Origin: Zygnema cylindricum
Lineage: Eukaryota > Streptophyta > Zygnematophyceae > Zygnematales > Zygnemataceae
Reading direction: 5' to 3'
Assembly: GCA_037447655.1 (NCBI GenBank)
Contig: JBBHKE010003059.1
Coordinates: 62,001-126,000 of the forward strand
Length of the DNA stretch: 64,000 nt
The position numbers were made by a program, and so were the translations under genes. The notes beneath the pieces were generated by a model. It was not told the DNA's origin. It saw only the letters and a list, made by a program, of their open reading frames with translations, and did not search any database. Positions 11,364 through 22,098 of this stretch are shown here, piece by piece (the first letter of the stretch is position 1; each line of letters begins with the position of its first letter).

Positions 11364-11857
11364 CACCGCGAATCGTAATTACTAATTAGAGTAAAAAAAA
11401 AAAAAAAAAAAATAGAGTTAAGAATTATAATTTAGTAATTTGTGTGATCGAACTTTTTCAAAAAGGATTTTTTCTCTAATTTGGGCGTAAATTTGGGCGC
11501 TGAATATATCCACTGTAAATTAAGTGCAAGTACAGAATCTGACAAAACGTACAGTTTCACGTCATTATGACGTTTGCATTACGCTGTTTTTTAATTCACA
11601 GTTACATGAAAACTGCCTGTACTAAATCATTATTTCTACTTTTTTACTTGATAAAGTACAATTTTGAACCGTCAGACACCGACCGTACGCCACACTATTT
11701 AAAACGGAACTGTATTAGAGATATTATTAACGCTCATTCAAAAAGTACCTTAAATAACGTAAAGAATAATTTATAATAATGTACTATGTTTATAGTGATA
11801 GAGTCCAAATTTGGGTGACAGAATTAGTGTACAAAACTCTAATATCAATTCGCGGTG
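11364..11857. mobile_element. Family A MITE, diverged copy A4 (494 bp)
   Basis: The left TIR CACCGCGAATCGTAATTA follows TA. The right TIR is a diverged inverse ending CGCGGTG before AA. It lies inside element J, so it is younger than J. The interior follows A1 in order (ACAGTTACATGAAAAC, CACACTATTTAAAAC). Confidence 0.7.
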
Positions 11858-12212
11858 AAACATATATTTCTTTATAAAATTTTCGTACATCCCGCCTGTC
11901 CGTACAAATTCACACCCATACTTTACGTACGTCCGTACAAATACATTTCGTACAATATGTCCGTACACGAAAACTATACGAAATTTACGAAAAGTTAAAA
12001 AAACCATAGTTCAAAAGTAGGTGACCGTACGCCCATACAATATGCCTATTGTATACAAAACATACAATATGGCCTTAAGACCCATATTGTATTGGCCGCA
12101 AAATGAAATAAAATAGTAACAGGGTTGAGTTGCACATGGATCGATAGAGAATTAAACGTCATGTCTAAATTTGGAAAAAAAAATCGGACAAAAAAATCTT
12201 TTTTTGTGAGTT

Positions 12213-12488
12213 TTGAGCGACTTTTTATTTAAACCGTCATATTTGGACGATCTGACGGTCGTTGATGAAAGTAATGATTTAAGAATATCACATGAAAAGC
12301 CCATAACACAACTTACGATAGGACTATCGACAGATTCGGACGATCGGACGGTCGCTGATGAAAGTAGCGATCTAAGAAGATCACATGGAAAGCCCGTAAC
12401 ACAACTTACGCTAAAGGCGGCCTACAAAAGGCCTACCAAAAAACGCCTATTTTTGAACTATGAAAAAAACCCTAAAGATAACGCATAA
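12213..12488 (+). other. Open frame with an in-frame 93-bp duplication, coding status unknown
   Basis: A 91-codon frame inside element J carries two copies of a 31-residue unit (start points 12246 and 12339), with the shared pattern D-E-S-x-D-L-R-x-S-H-x-K-P-x-T-Q-L-T. Differences between the units keep the frame open. I recognise no family and see no splice or promoter evidence, so this may be only a minisatellite that happens to be open. Confidence 0.25.
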
Positions 12489-12855
12489 TCGTAAAATTTT
12501 CAAAATTTGAACGATGAAACATCTATGAACTGCTCTCACGGTGGAGCTCACGTAAAGACAAAAAGTGACTGTCTGCAACACTTTTATTTACATGTGGTTG
12601 CCGGAGTTTTGTTACCGTAAACGTTCGTCGACCGTGTGAATTACTAATTTTATTAAGACGGTCGACGTCCGCAAGCGCGACAAAATTTTAAGCGGTTGAA
12701 ACAATATTTTGAAAGTCAAAATTGTCCAACCGATCGACTGTCAAATTTGTACTCAACGGTACTTTATTTGTACCAATATGTACTTCAAACGTACATTTTT
12801 TTACAAAATGACGTGAGTGACTCATGATCAATTCCCTTGATCATTTGTCTTTTAG

Positions 12856-13818
12856 TCAAACAGAGCGGGTATATGTAACATAAACGTCTCAGTTTATCGT
12901 CACGTCATCGATAACAATGATTCAATCGCGGCTCACTTGGCCCAAAACCATAAAGTGATTCGCACGCGCTCTGTTGGCTCTAAATTATACTGATTCGATT
13001 GTGTCAAAGTAAAGTCAGTAACTGTATTTAAGATAGTTTAAGATAGTAGGTTGCATCCTGCCACGTTTGCTCACAACTAAACTATTAATACGGTTTGTAA
13101 TTTATCGTTTACAGTAATGTACCCTTGCCTTAATAACGAGTGTTCGATACAAACCCATGTCGATAACTTTAACAACGTTGTTTGAAAACATTTCATGGAT
13201 ATTGTTATTAACAATAATAAAAAGTGTGGATATCCATTAAAATTTTAGTTGGAGTGTATTAGTTATTTGCATTTTCTTTTTATCTTCACACGAAGTTGTA
13301 GAATGTACACAAACCATAATTATAAGGGCGTTTTGCAGGGTTGATGGTGGCATTCCAAACATATGTTTAATTACTATTATTCTTCCATAACTATGTTTGA
13401 AAACAGTTGTTTATGTAAGTCGTGCAACTTTAGGTCCCAACTGTAAAACTTATCGGTTTTATCAAAATCTTTGTTTTTTAACATTTGTTTGCTACAATTT
13501 CATTATTTATTTTCATTATAATAATGAATGGTATGGCTTTAGTGTTCGCAGTATAATAAACAACCTTTGATTAAATAAAAAAATGTATGTACTCTTTATG
13601 TTGTAGGTTAAGTGTATCGTATGGCTTCGTATGTTTTTATAATTCCTAACAGTTCGTAGTTATAATGTTTGAGTTTGTATATAGTCCGATTTTATAAGGT
13701 TGAATAGTGATATACGAAGTTATTACTTGCATATTTTACGTTGTACGTGGTCGGTTATCTATATCTTTATGAGTTTCGTCGATTAATTTCAAACATATAA
13801 CGAGGGTTGTTTTACTAT
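12856..13818. other. Intergenic DNA, no gene seen
   Basis: This stretch is AT-rich with many short palindromic AT stretches. It has no open frame of interest, no RNA gene motif and no transposon ends that I could pair. Confidence 0.4.
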
Positions 13819-14239
13819 GTGTTTAGACCACAAATGTAGAGGTCGAACCTATTTTTCCATCGAACATACGACGAATGAAGTGCGAAACCCCACAATAACC
13901 CATTTGCGGGCCAAAAGAAATGGATATCGACCAACACACGCAGTAGACCAGTTAGACATACAACGGAGGTTAGTAGGGATTTTAGGGTGACTTATATTGC
14001 ACAAACATTGAAAAAGTATGACCCTTTTTGTTATTGGCCGCCAGAACCCTACTAACTACTATAAAAACGTAAAAACCATGCTCTTCATCGATTTATTTCT
14101 AACATAGAATGAGGTTTCAAGTACAAATGCGTGTTTAGACCACAAATGTAGAGGTCGAACCTATTTGTCTATCGGACATATGACGAATAAAGTGCGAAAC
14201 CCCACAACAACCCATTTGCGGGCCAAAACAAATGCATAT
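13819..14239. repeat. Two direct repeats of about 109 bp with period 312 bp
   Basis: Copies lie at 13819-13927 and 14131-14239 and share GTGTTTAGACCACAAATG, AGAGGTCGAACCTATTT, GTGCGAAACCCCACAA and CCCATTTGCGGGCCAAAA with few differences. The spacing suggests duplication of a unit of about 312 bp. It is non-coding. Confidence 0.75.
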
Positions 14240-15000
14240 ATAGGAGTATATTCATTTTTGGTTGTTCGCGTTTGTATGAAACAAAGTATCATTGTGAACA
14301 TTTCAAACAATTTTTTTACGATGCGTACAAGATGGTAAAAAGATTAAGAAGTCCAAGTAAAAAATATAACAAAATCCCAAATCCAAGTAAAACGACAAAA
14401 AGAAAAATCTATATCTCAATTTAAATCAACGTCACTTCTAAGTTAAGTTGTGATTGCACGTAACTCCTCTAATTTTTGGAATCATAACATCTTCCGTTGA
14501 AACTCTCTCTCATTTACTCCGTCTTTCCAAACCAGATGAGTAGAAATAACTAAAGCCTCTTTTAGTTCCGACGTGCCCCCACTAAAATGTTATATTCTAA
14601 GTCTTTCTAAAAATTGTATTGCTTTTGTTAAGTCCCACACTGGAACGGTCATTAGCTTTTAAATAGAATGCACAATTAAAAAACAGCGAACCCACCTTGC
14701 GCCTTCTCCCTTCTCCCATATCGAAAGCGGAGATCCTGATTTTTTGTATTTGCTCGTTTCTTTCTGGTTCAATAACAACTTGATTGGAGGATGACCATTC
14801 AATCCATAATGGTACTCGTTAAATATACATCCAACGTTGACATAAATCCCGTTGCTTTGTACGGTGTATCCCGCCTAATTGGCCCAATCTATAAGAAATG
14901 CACTAAGGTCGACAAAAGTTGGTGTAAGAAATGGTTTGGATTTACGAGAGGAAAGAGGGGCGTCGGTTAAGTGGAAGGTTGAGAAACAAAAGTTGTGGAT
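14240..15000. other. Intergenic DNA, no gene seen
   Basis: No feature could be supported here: no exon-like frames and no paired inverted repeats. Confidence 0.4.
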
Positions 15001-15330
15001 TGAACAGGGGGAGTAGAGGCATGGTTAGTGGTAGGAGGTTGGGAAGGAGATGTTGAATGTAGGGAATAGAGGTGGAAAGAAAGGGAAGGAAATAATGGAG
15101 GGGGGATATAAGGGGGAAGGCCGAAGGAAAGGGTGGAAAAGAATGGACAGAATAAGAGGGGAAATTATGACCTGGAAAAAAAATTTTGGGTTGAGACTGG
15201 GATGTGGGTGAAAGGAAATGAAAAAGGGGGTGAATCTGTAGATGAAGATGGAGGAGGAGGGGGAGGAGTAGGACAAGGGGGAGGGGAAAACGACGGTTGT
15301 GAAGAAAAAGAAAATGGTTGGGTATAAGGT
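15001..15330 (+). repeat. Purine-rich (GGA/GGGGA) tract of about 330 bp
   Basis: The plus strand is almost pure purine with many GGGG runs. Long open frames on both strands here are low-complexity artefacts (Gly/Glu or Ser/Pro rich). Confidence 0.7.
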
Positions 15331-16900
15331 TGTGTTGAGCCTAAGATTTTTGACTCGATCCTCAAAAATGCATTTTCGACCTTTTATTACACTCCGTGAA
15401 ATTGGCGTTGCATTGTCACGAGCCTCGTCTCCATCATCGCCATGTACCTTTCAAACGTCTTGCCTAAAGTCGCCACAATATTTTCGAGTTGCTCTTTTCT
15501 TCCTATGAGGGGTGGAATAGCGTGGACCCCTACTCGCAAGGTGTGAAGTTCAACCTTCACCTCCGTTGGAATTGGAACGTATGCAAGATGGGACCTTTAT
15601 TCTTTCTTTTCGTCCATTCATTGTACCGCCTCGGGAAAAGTACACCACTCGCACGCTGGTCGATTGCGAGGAAATGTTGGTTCGCGAAGCGTGACGCGAT
15701 TTTTTCGTCCGCGGAAGTATTTTATGTGTACGACAAAGCGGCAATACCTTTGTACGGCCGATCCTGCTACGATCTTGTCAATGTAAGTATGTTGATTCGT
15801 AAATAGCGTGGCTCGATTTCGTCGCGCGTGACGACGCTCATTTTTTTCATTTTGAAAATCTCTACACAAACTATAGACCTTTGGTCGACTGTTTGAAAAC
15901 CTTTAAATAAGGGCCGTCTCTGTTCGTCTGCATACCTGAACGGCGTGTCCCTCGGCCTACGTCACCAATCGGGTAACTTTCAAAGTACCCCCTCTGCAAT
16001 CGTTTTTGACCGTCAGATCTTGGCTGTTCGAACCTGTCAATGAATATAGATAAAGCCGCCACCTCGTTCGTGACCGTCCGATCACAGAATGCTGGCAGTT
16101 CAGAAACTAGTCGTGCTTTTCAAGAAGTACATCTGTACACAGTTCATGCCCGTGTAGCGGGCATGATAAACAGGACACGGTATGACAGGAACCGGGACGA
16201 TTTCATGCTGTTAACCCTTTCCTTGATTTTGCGTCAATCTTTGTGTTGTTTTAGGTCGCATCCAGAAATGTCCGTACAGACGTCTAGATTAATACAATAG
16301 TAGACTTTTTGATAAACAGGACACAGTCCATGCCCGTTTAGCGGGCATTGATACACTAGTAACAAAAACAATCAGAAGAAAAGACAAAAGAGACCAGAAG
16401 ACATATTACTGCCTTAACAAAAATGTAAATAGAGCTCTTGTAGGTGTTGATATTAATGATAATTTTGCTCTATTAGGTTTTTTTTTTTTGTCGTCGTTGT
16501 TGTTTAAGTTGTGATAAGTTGTCCTTTTGATTTGGATTTTCCTAGCTGACGTCAGAACATCTTGTCCTATTATTTCCATGGGTTTGCCATCCTTCGAAGT
16601 TTAAAAAGAAAAAAGTTGATAAAAAACAAAATAAAAAACAAAAATTTATTTTGGCAAGAATGAAAAATAACAAATTGCAAACATAAGTGATACTTACAGA
16701 AAAAATATTCAACTACAGATCCAATGAAAAAAAAACACAATTGACACTCAATTTCACAATCCACACAAAAACTTGTCCCACTTTAAATCGTGATTCAAAC
16801 ATTCTTCCATCATTTTCCATTCAGAGTGAAAAGGCATAATTTTTTTTTTTTTCGAAAAACGTTACCAAAAACAAAAAAACACATCGTTGCCAACAAAAAT
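15331..16900. other. Intergenic DNA with repeat fragments and two hairpins
   Basis: The block at about 15784-15852 matches the interior of MITE G. Two near-identical hairpins, CATGCCCG-GTAG-CGGGCATG type, sit at 16145-16165 and 16330-16348, each next to the phrase GATAAACAGGACAC. The 105-codon open frame at 15489-15806 has no recognisable domain and overlaps repeats, so I do not call it a gene. Confidence 0.4.
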
Positions 16901-16910
16901 TCAAACCTCT

Positions 16911-17050
16911 CTTTTGGTGGAGGTTTTCCCCTTCATCTTTCCTTTTCCATATTTCCTTTTCATGCTTCCCTTTGCATATTTCCTTTTCCTATTTCCTTTT
17001 CCTATTTCCATTTTCATATCTCCTTTTCATAGAAAAACAAAGAAAACATT
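16911..17050. repeat. Pyrimidine minisatellite (TTTCCTTTTCCTA type)
   Basis: About ten degenerate copies of a 12-13 bp unit TTTCCTTTTCCTA lie just downstream of the TRAP-beta stop codon. The tract is low-complexity and probably in or beyond that gene's 3' untranslated region. Confidence 0.65.
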
Positions 17051-17100
17051 TGAGCTTTTCCATCGGAAAAGCCGCTCGGAACTATGGATCCAAGAAAAAC

Positions 17101-17192
17101 CTTGAAAAGTCAAAGTCAAAGTCAAAGTCGAAGCCAAAGTCAAAGTGTAAGGCAAAGTCGAAGCCGAAAGTCAAAGTCGAAGTCAAAGACGA
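17101..17192. repeat. AAAGTC hexamer array in the TRAP-beta 3' flank
   Basis: About fifteen copies of AAAGTC/GAAGTC run up to within three bases of the TRAP-beta stop codon (17195-17197). In the mRNA this would read GACTTT repeats directly after the stop, so it should lie in the 3' untranslated region. Confidence 0.75.
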
Positions 17193-17194
17193 GT

Positions 17195-20100
17195 CTACCG
17201 TCTCTTCTTTCCCCCTCGAGAGTATTTCTTTGGTTTTGTCGGTGTTGTTACAACAATTGCAAACATAATCACTATGAAGGAACAAGAGGCAAGGGGTCCA
17301 AACTTCACCAAAAGATCCTGAAAAGTTTTCACATATAGAAAACACAAGACAACGAAGATTTTTCAGTTTTTTCTTGCCTCGTTTTTTCCATATTTTAAGA
17401 GTTTTAAGAGTTTTAAGAGCTTTAAGAATGGGCAAAGTATTCCTTTTCAGAAAATAAGCCCACTCAATAAACTGTACATTTTCCCTGAAAAAATTGCAAA
17501 TAGAAACACAAATTATCGACAAAAGTACATATAATATAAAATAAACAAAAGTATGTTAAGATGATAATTGAGTATGGACTTGAATAGAAAAGACGAATGT
17601 TCTTACCTTCAACTGTTGAAATGGGAGAAGAAAGGAATATCGAAAAAACACCACCAATGAAGCGATAATTGGATCCATGCATTAAAAATAAAAGAGAGTC
17701 AGACCGAGAAACAGTCATAAACTTTGATTTTGGAAAAAGCTTTGATTTCCAAAATAGCTTCAATTTTAAACATTAGTTGTATTTGAGTTAGTATTAGGTA
17801 GTACATGTAGAAATGACCACTGTGACTCTAAAAACACCAAAAGAATAAATAATGAATAATGGGAAGATAGGAAAAGACGACGGCCTTCAATTGATCCATC
17901 GATCCGATTGAACCACTATACCACAAGCTTTAAAATATTATTCAGTGTTCCATTGCCACATCCACCATATCTTTCTCTCTCTCTCCCTCTCCCTCCCTCC
18001 CTCCCCTCCATCCCTTCCTCCCCCCCTCCCCCCCCCCCCCCCCCCCCCCCCCTCCCCCCCCTCCCCCTCCCTCCCCCTCCCCCCCCCCCTCCCCCTCCCC
18101 CTCCCTCCCCCTCTCCTCCTCCCTCCCTCCCTCCTCCTCCTCCTTTCTCATAATCTCTATGGCGCATAAGCCGTCAGCCGTTTATCTTTGTGAAGGCAAC
18201 AACCTATGAAGATGAAAAGAAAAATTGGGAAGCTGGGAGAGAAGAGTAACTGGGCAATTGGGGAAAAAGGGGTAAAAGTCATACCCAAAGAAATGGACTT
18301 GCGTCTGGTTTGTCTGATAGTACATCGAGCTCCGGTAATGGGTTTGAAAGGGCCACCTAAAAATTCAAAATTCGAGAACCACCAGCTCAGTCTAAGCTTT
18401 AGTCTGAAAGCTTACAACATTGAAAACTCCCTTTAGGATTAAAGAATGTTAGGGTTATAATACGATTACTATTACTGAATTATTGGCCACTAATCATAAT
18501 ACTCGTACAAAAAACTCTACAAATGGTCAGTTTTCTGTAAAATTACTATGATTACTGGCCAGTAACGCCAGTTAATCATTAGTAAAAGTTACACTGTTGA
18601 TAAATAACAATAAAACACGGACTCGACCCATGTGTTTTTTATGGATTTGGGTCAACCGAACAGAAATGCAAAACCACTGTTTTTCAATTTTGCATTTTTT
18701 GATTTTGACTTCAGCATGTTTTGAAACAATTTAATTCAGTTTCAACACAGCAGTGCAAAAAATTGGAGTAGGCATGCAAGTAAAAAACAATCAGAGCAAC
18801 AGTAACAAATCGAATATAATGGAGGAGGAAATAAACATATAAGACTTTCTAACATAATGGTGACTGAATTGGTTGCTGAAATCCATAAATAAAGCTGAAC
18901 AGTTGCGCTGGTAAAAAAAAAACTCCAATAATACACTAAAAAGTAAAAAAAAACACTAAAAAGTAAAAAAAAAACACTACTATTGGTTCACAAGCTTGCA
19001 AAAGAGCGGAAAGTTAATGTTCAAACCTGGAGCTCGGGCTTGGAGGCAATGCGGTACTTAACCACAGCTGGGGGGGTCACAAAAGGACCCTTCACTTTTG
19101 GGCGCAACAAGAATGAGTGTTGGAGAGGTTTTCCACCTCTGTAGGACAAAAAACGAAGGAAAAAAAAGCACTATTTAACCACAAACTGTATGCATGTTTC
19201 TAGGGTTTTCCGCAGATTGCCTATTACTGCCTCAAAACTCAGCAAAACTCAGCAAACTTTAACAAATTTCAGAATACTAAAAACTACAATATAAATCACT
19301 ATTTAAGTTAATAACACTCATTCAGTGCCAGGTTTTTCGGCCTTAGGACATAGAAAAGTGTTAACAATACTACGTGTTTTTTTCTTGAGGCTAAATTAAA
19401 ATTAATAACAGAAAAAAAAGTCCATATTCAATATTCAGTGTACCGTCAAATTTTCAACAGACAACAAATATGTATATGATAACCAACCCTGTCTGCAAGA
19501 ACCTACCGTGTCCCCAAAAATTTTGCCTTATGATTGGTCAAAATTACACAAAAAAAATTGTGGATTCTTATGTTCTTTACAAATTTTTCCGCCACTACTA
19601 TCAACTTTTCTTCGTGCACACATGTCCGGTTGTCATTTGGAGACCCCAATCAGAATGAAGGAATGTATAATGTTTCCACATAAAGGATAATAATAACCAC
19701 TTAACACCTGATCTTTTTTAGGTTCAATATTACAGTCATTTCAAATAATTTTCTAGGAATGTTCTTTACAAGATTCTCAGAGTTGTAAACCTTTGTTGTA
19801 ATTGTACTTGTTCTCTTAACCTTTCATCTGAATGAATAAATGAGACAAGTGTGCACAGAAAAAATGAAAAAACAACGCTAATAGCAATAACCAGTGTAGA
19901 TTTGAGAAATTATGTCTCAGAGACAGAAACTACAGAAATATGATTAGACATAAGTCTTCCTCTATCTCAGTCACTACTCAGAAGTGAAATCACCACATGG
20001 TAGTTTCTGATAAATTAGAAAGCAAGTAAGAAAAAAGAAACCCCTCTCTGCTCCCCCCCTCTCCACCCTCTACACACCACCTTCCTCCCTTCCCTCTCCT

Positions 20101-21956
20101 TTTTACCTACCCGACATCAGCGTAGACCCTACCACCCCCTTCAATCAAAGCTTCAAATGACCGGTTAAGGTAGAGAGAGCCAGATGGCAACTCACTAACC
20201 CGTGAAAAATCCACACTAATATATGGAAAAAAACAGGTACTTTTGTACAGATTTCTGAAAAAAAAAAGTCACATTTCCATTTTTTTTTCATAATTCTGAA
20301 TAAAAAAAAAACTCACACTTCCAATTTTTCCCATGTCTTGGTAGTGTTGCCCTCCACATCAAAGATATCAGATGGCCATGTACTATCCACGAGAGATACG
20401 TCATAGGCAGTGCTGCAACCAAAAACAGGAAGGTCAATTTAACATAAGGGAAAATACCACATCTGCTAAACCCTGTCTAAAAAGCCCTGCAGACGATCGA
20501 CAGGAGAAACAAACAGTGCTGCAGACAAACAAAGGAATGTCTATTTAGAAAAAGGCATGTGAATATTTAAAAAAGGAATGTCAGTCTAACGAAGGAGAAA
20601 AAACAGCTATCTGCTGAACACCGTAAAAAAAAGTCTTTCATAAGACCTCCAAAAAACCTACGGAACACCCCTCTCCCTCTCCCTCTCCCTTCCCCCTCAC
20701 TCCCTCCCTCTCTCTCTTGGAGACCTACAGAAGCGTAAGTGGTAATGTCTAAAGAAATATAACTTGGGTTTTACATAAACCCTGGATAATGTATGCAAAA
20801 GGGTTCAGAAATCAAAGCCCAAAAGAATACAGTGACCATCTAACAGCAAAGTAGTCATCTTCTCCGACACAAAGAAAGATTGTATGGCCAATAATAAGCA
20901 TGGTTAAAAAGGTAAAAAATGTTAAAAAGGTAAAGAGGTTAAAAAGGTCACAAAATTACAAAATTATAGGTGAAATGCAACTGAGGAGGAAAACTGTAAT
21001 TAACTCCAGCAGTTAGACCGAATCCCAGTGGGAAATTTTGAGGCCTAACAACTTTTATAATTTGTATTATGTCTATAAAGCTTCCAGGAAAACCTGTTCA
21101 TTAGGAACATCAAGGCCCTGAAGCCTGATAACAAATTGACAAAGTCCGAATATTTTGTTGCAAAGGTTAAAAAAAGTGCCTATCAGTTAAACCTAAATCT
21201 ATAGAATACATTCAGAGAACACAAAAAACTCTCTTTATTATATTCAAAAACTCAACAAAGAAATCTCCTACTCCTCAATTCCTCAGTTCTATCTCCAATA
21301 AAAGGAGAAGCAAGAATGAAAGAAAGGGCCATCTTTAACTTCATACTCAATTTGACAAAATACTTTTCAGCAATCTGGTCTCCAATTGTTTTCATAAAGC
21401 AAAAATACACCTTTGAAGCTGAAAGAGTTACTACAGGATCGAAGTTTTACTCTCATTTTGAATGTAAACCGTACATTCCGTACATCTTGAGTAATCGTAC
21501 GACAGTAAACTCGTCAATGTGTACGGATCACCCTCAAAATGAGAGTAAACTTCTTTTGTGTAATTAGATTATCAGTCTCCCTAATCATCCACTTTAAAAA
21601 TAGCAAAAACAAAAAAATACTTATACATTTCCACAAATGCATAAGAATACTTACAAATTTACAAATACTTACAAATTTACAAATACATACAAATACACGA
21701 ATACTTACAATTACAAACAAAAAAACAAATGCATAAAAGCATTCATTTGCTATACTTACACAGTGCCTGCGTTATAGATATCAAAAGAGACAGAGATCTC
21801 TTCGCCAGTCTTAAGCCTCCGGATTGTCGGCTTCTTATGAATAAGAAGAAACGCCTCATCAGCAGCGTTCACATAAGCAGCAACAGTCAGAAAAAGACAA
21901 ACGATGTAAGACAAAACATGGCTTCCAGAAAACGCTAAACCACTGGAGAGAGCCAT
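17195..21956 (-). CDS. SSR2: Translocon-associated protein subunit beta (TRAP-beta, SSR2), 5 exons, 199 aa
   Basis: This is a subunit of the ER TRAP complex, which sits at the Sec61 channel and helps secretory and membrane proteins enter the ER. Exons, all frame-checked: 21956-21760, 20412-20317, 19138-19027, 18356-18285 and 17317-17195. What I see: an N-terminal signal peptide (residues about 12-30, hydrophobic, ending VNA-AD); the luminal domain start AFLLIHKKPTIRRLKTG; SFDIYNAGTVTAYDVSL; an N-glycosylation site NTT in EGNTTKTWEKLE; PKVKGPFVTPPAVVKYR; LPELDVLSDKPD; one membrane span near the C-terminus (about residues 166-184); and a basic cytosolic tail ending GGKKRR. The length matches plant TRAP-beta (about 190-200 aa). 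Introns are GT-AG. Intron 4 holds an extreme C/G tract and intron 2 a MITE remnant. Its upstream neighbour NUP214 is on the same strand, but the two are separate genes. Confidence 0.94.
17960..18150 (-). repeat. G-rich tract in TRAP-beta intron 4 (C-rich on plus strand)
   Basis: About 190 bp is almost purely C and T on the plus strand, including a run of about 30 C at about 18020-18050. In the TRAP-beta transcript this is a G-run tract able in principle to form G-quadruplexes. Open frames here are low-complexity Pro or Gly artefacts. Confidence 0.85.
19560..19896. mobile_element. Family B MITE remnant in TRAP-beta intron 2
   Basis: The right end reads CGCTAATAGCAATAACCAGTG followed by TA, an inverse of the family B terminus. 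Subterminal CGTGCACACATGTCCGGTTG (about 19610) and its inverse AGTGTGCACAGAAAA (about 19848) match the 34401-34618 element. The left end is not clear. Confidence 0.4.
21650..21722. repeat. ACAAAT-type microsatellite in TRAP-beta intron 1
   Basis: Degenerate repeats of ACTTACAAATTTACAAAT lie in the first intron, close to the exon 1 donor. Confidence 0.6.
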
Positions 21957-22013
21957 GGTTGCCCAAATTCAGATTCAGGTAGAGAGAAGAGGACAAACCC
22001 TTTCAGTTTGAGA

Positions 22014-22019
22014 CACGTG
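22014..22019. promoter_or_regulatory. G-box (CACGTG) upstream of TRAP-beta
   Basis: CACGTG within GACACGTGGC lies 58 bp upstream of the TRAP-beta ATG. This core binds plant bZIP and bHLH factors, including bZIPs that act in ER stress and ABA responses. A role for this copy is inference from position and gene function only; the hexamer also occurs by chance. Confidence 0.3.
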
Positions 22020-22098
22020 GCTGCTTCATATAATCGGCAACCTAGCGGCAAAGGTTGAACTACGCCTGTACGAAACTCCGTTGAAATTCAGTAAATTA

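Larger units (their letters stand above)
11146..12527. mobile_element. hAT-like non-autonomous element J (1382 bp)
   Basis: The ends are CATAGATGTTTCATT (left) and the inverse ATGAAACATCTATG (right). It is flanked by a perfect 8-bp duplication AACTGCTC at 11138-11145 and 12528-12535. Eight-base duplications with short TIRs are the mark of hAT elements. Removing the element rejoins the right arm of repeat H. The interior contains family A copy A4 and an open frame with an internal duplication (12213-12488), but no recognisable transposase. Confidence 0.75.
7690..12855. repeat. Long inverted repeat H, arms split by later insertions
   Basis: Left arm: 7690-8038 plus 8743-8826. Right arm, inverted: 9553-9612, 11109-11145 and 12528-12855. 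The arms match over more than 400 bp once the inserted elements are removed, for example ACATGTAAATAAAAGTGTTG (left) against its inverse near 12585, and TTGAAATTTAATCGTC (left) against GACGATTAAATTTCAA (right). The centre holds family A copy A3 and element G. The arms carry C3 (left) and D1, D2 and J (right). The outer limits are approximate. Confidence 0.7.

Noticed and set aside
15025-15365. Long overlapping open frames rich in Ser/Pro or Gly/Glu
   Set aside because: They follow from the purine-rich tract; low-complexity composition on both strands, with no splice or domain evidence.
15489-15806. 105-codon open frame
   Set aside because: Overlaps a repeat shared with MITE G; no domain recognised.
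17904-17930. Possible tRNA (box A-like TGGTATAGTGG on the minus strand)
   Set aside because: A box-B-like GTTCAATC follows immediately, far too close, and no cloverleaf arms pair.
17908-18169. Poly-Pro and poly-Gly open frames
   Set aside because: Simple-sequence artefacts inside TRAP-beta intron 4.
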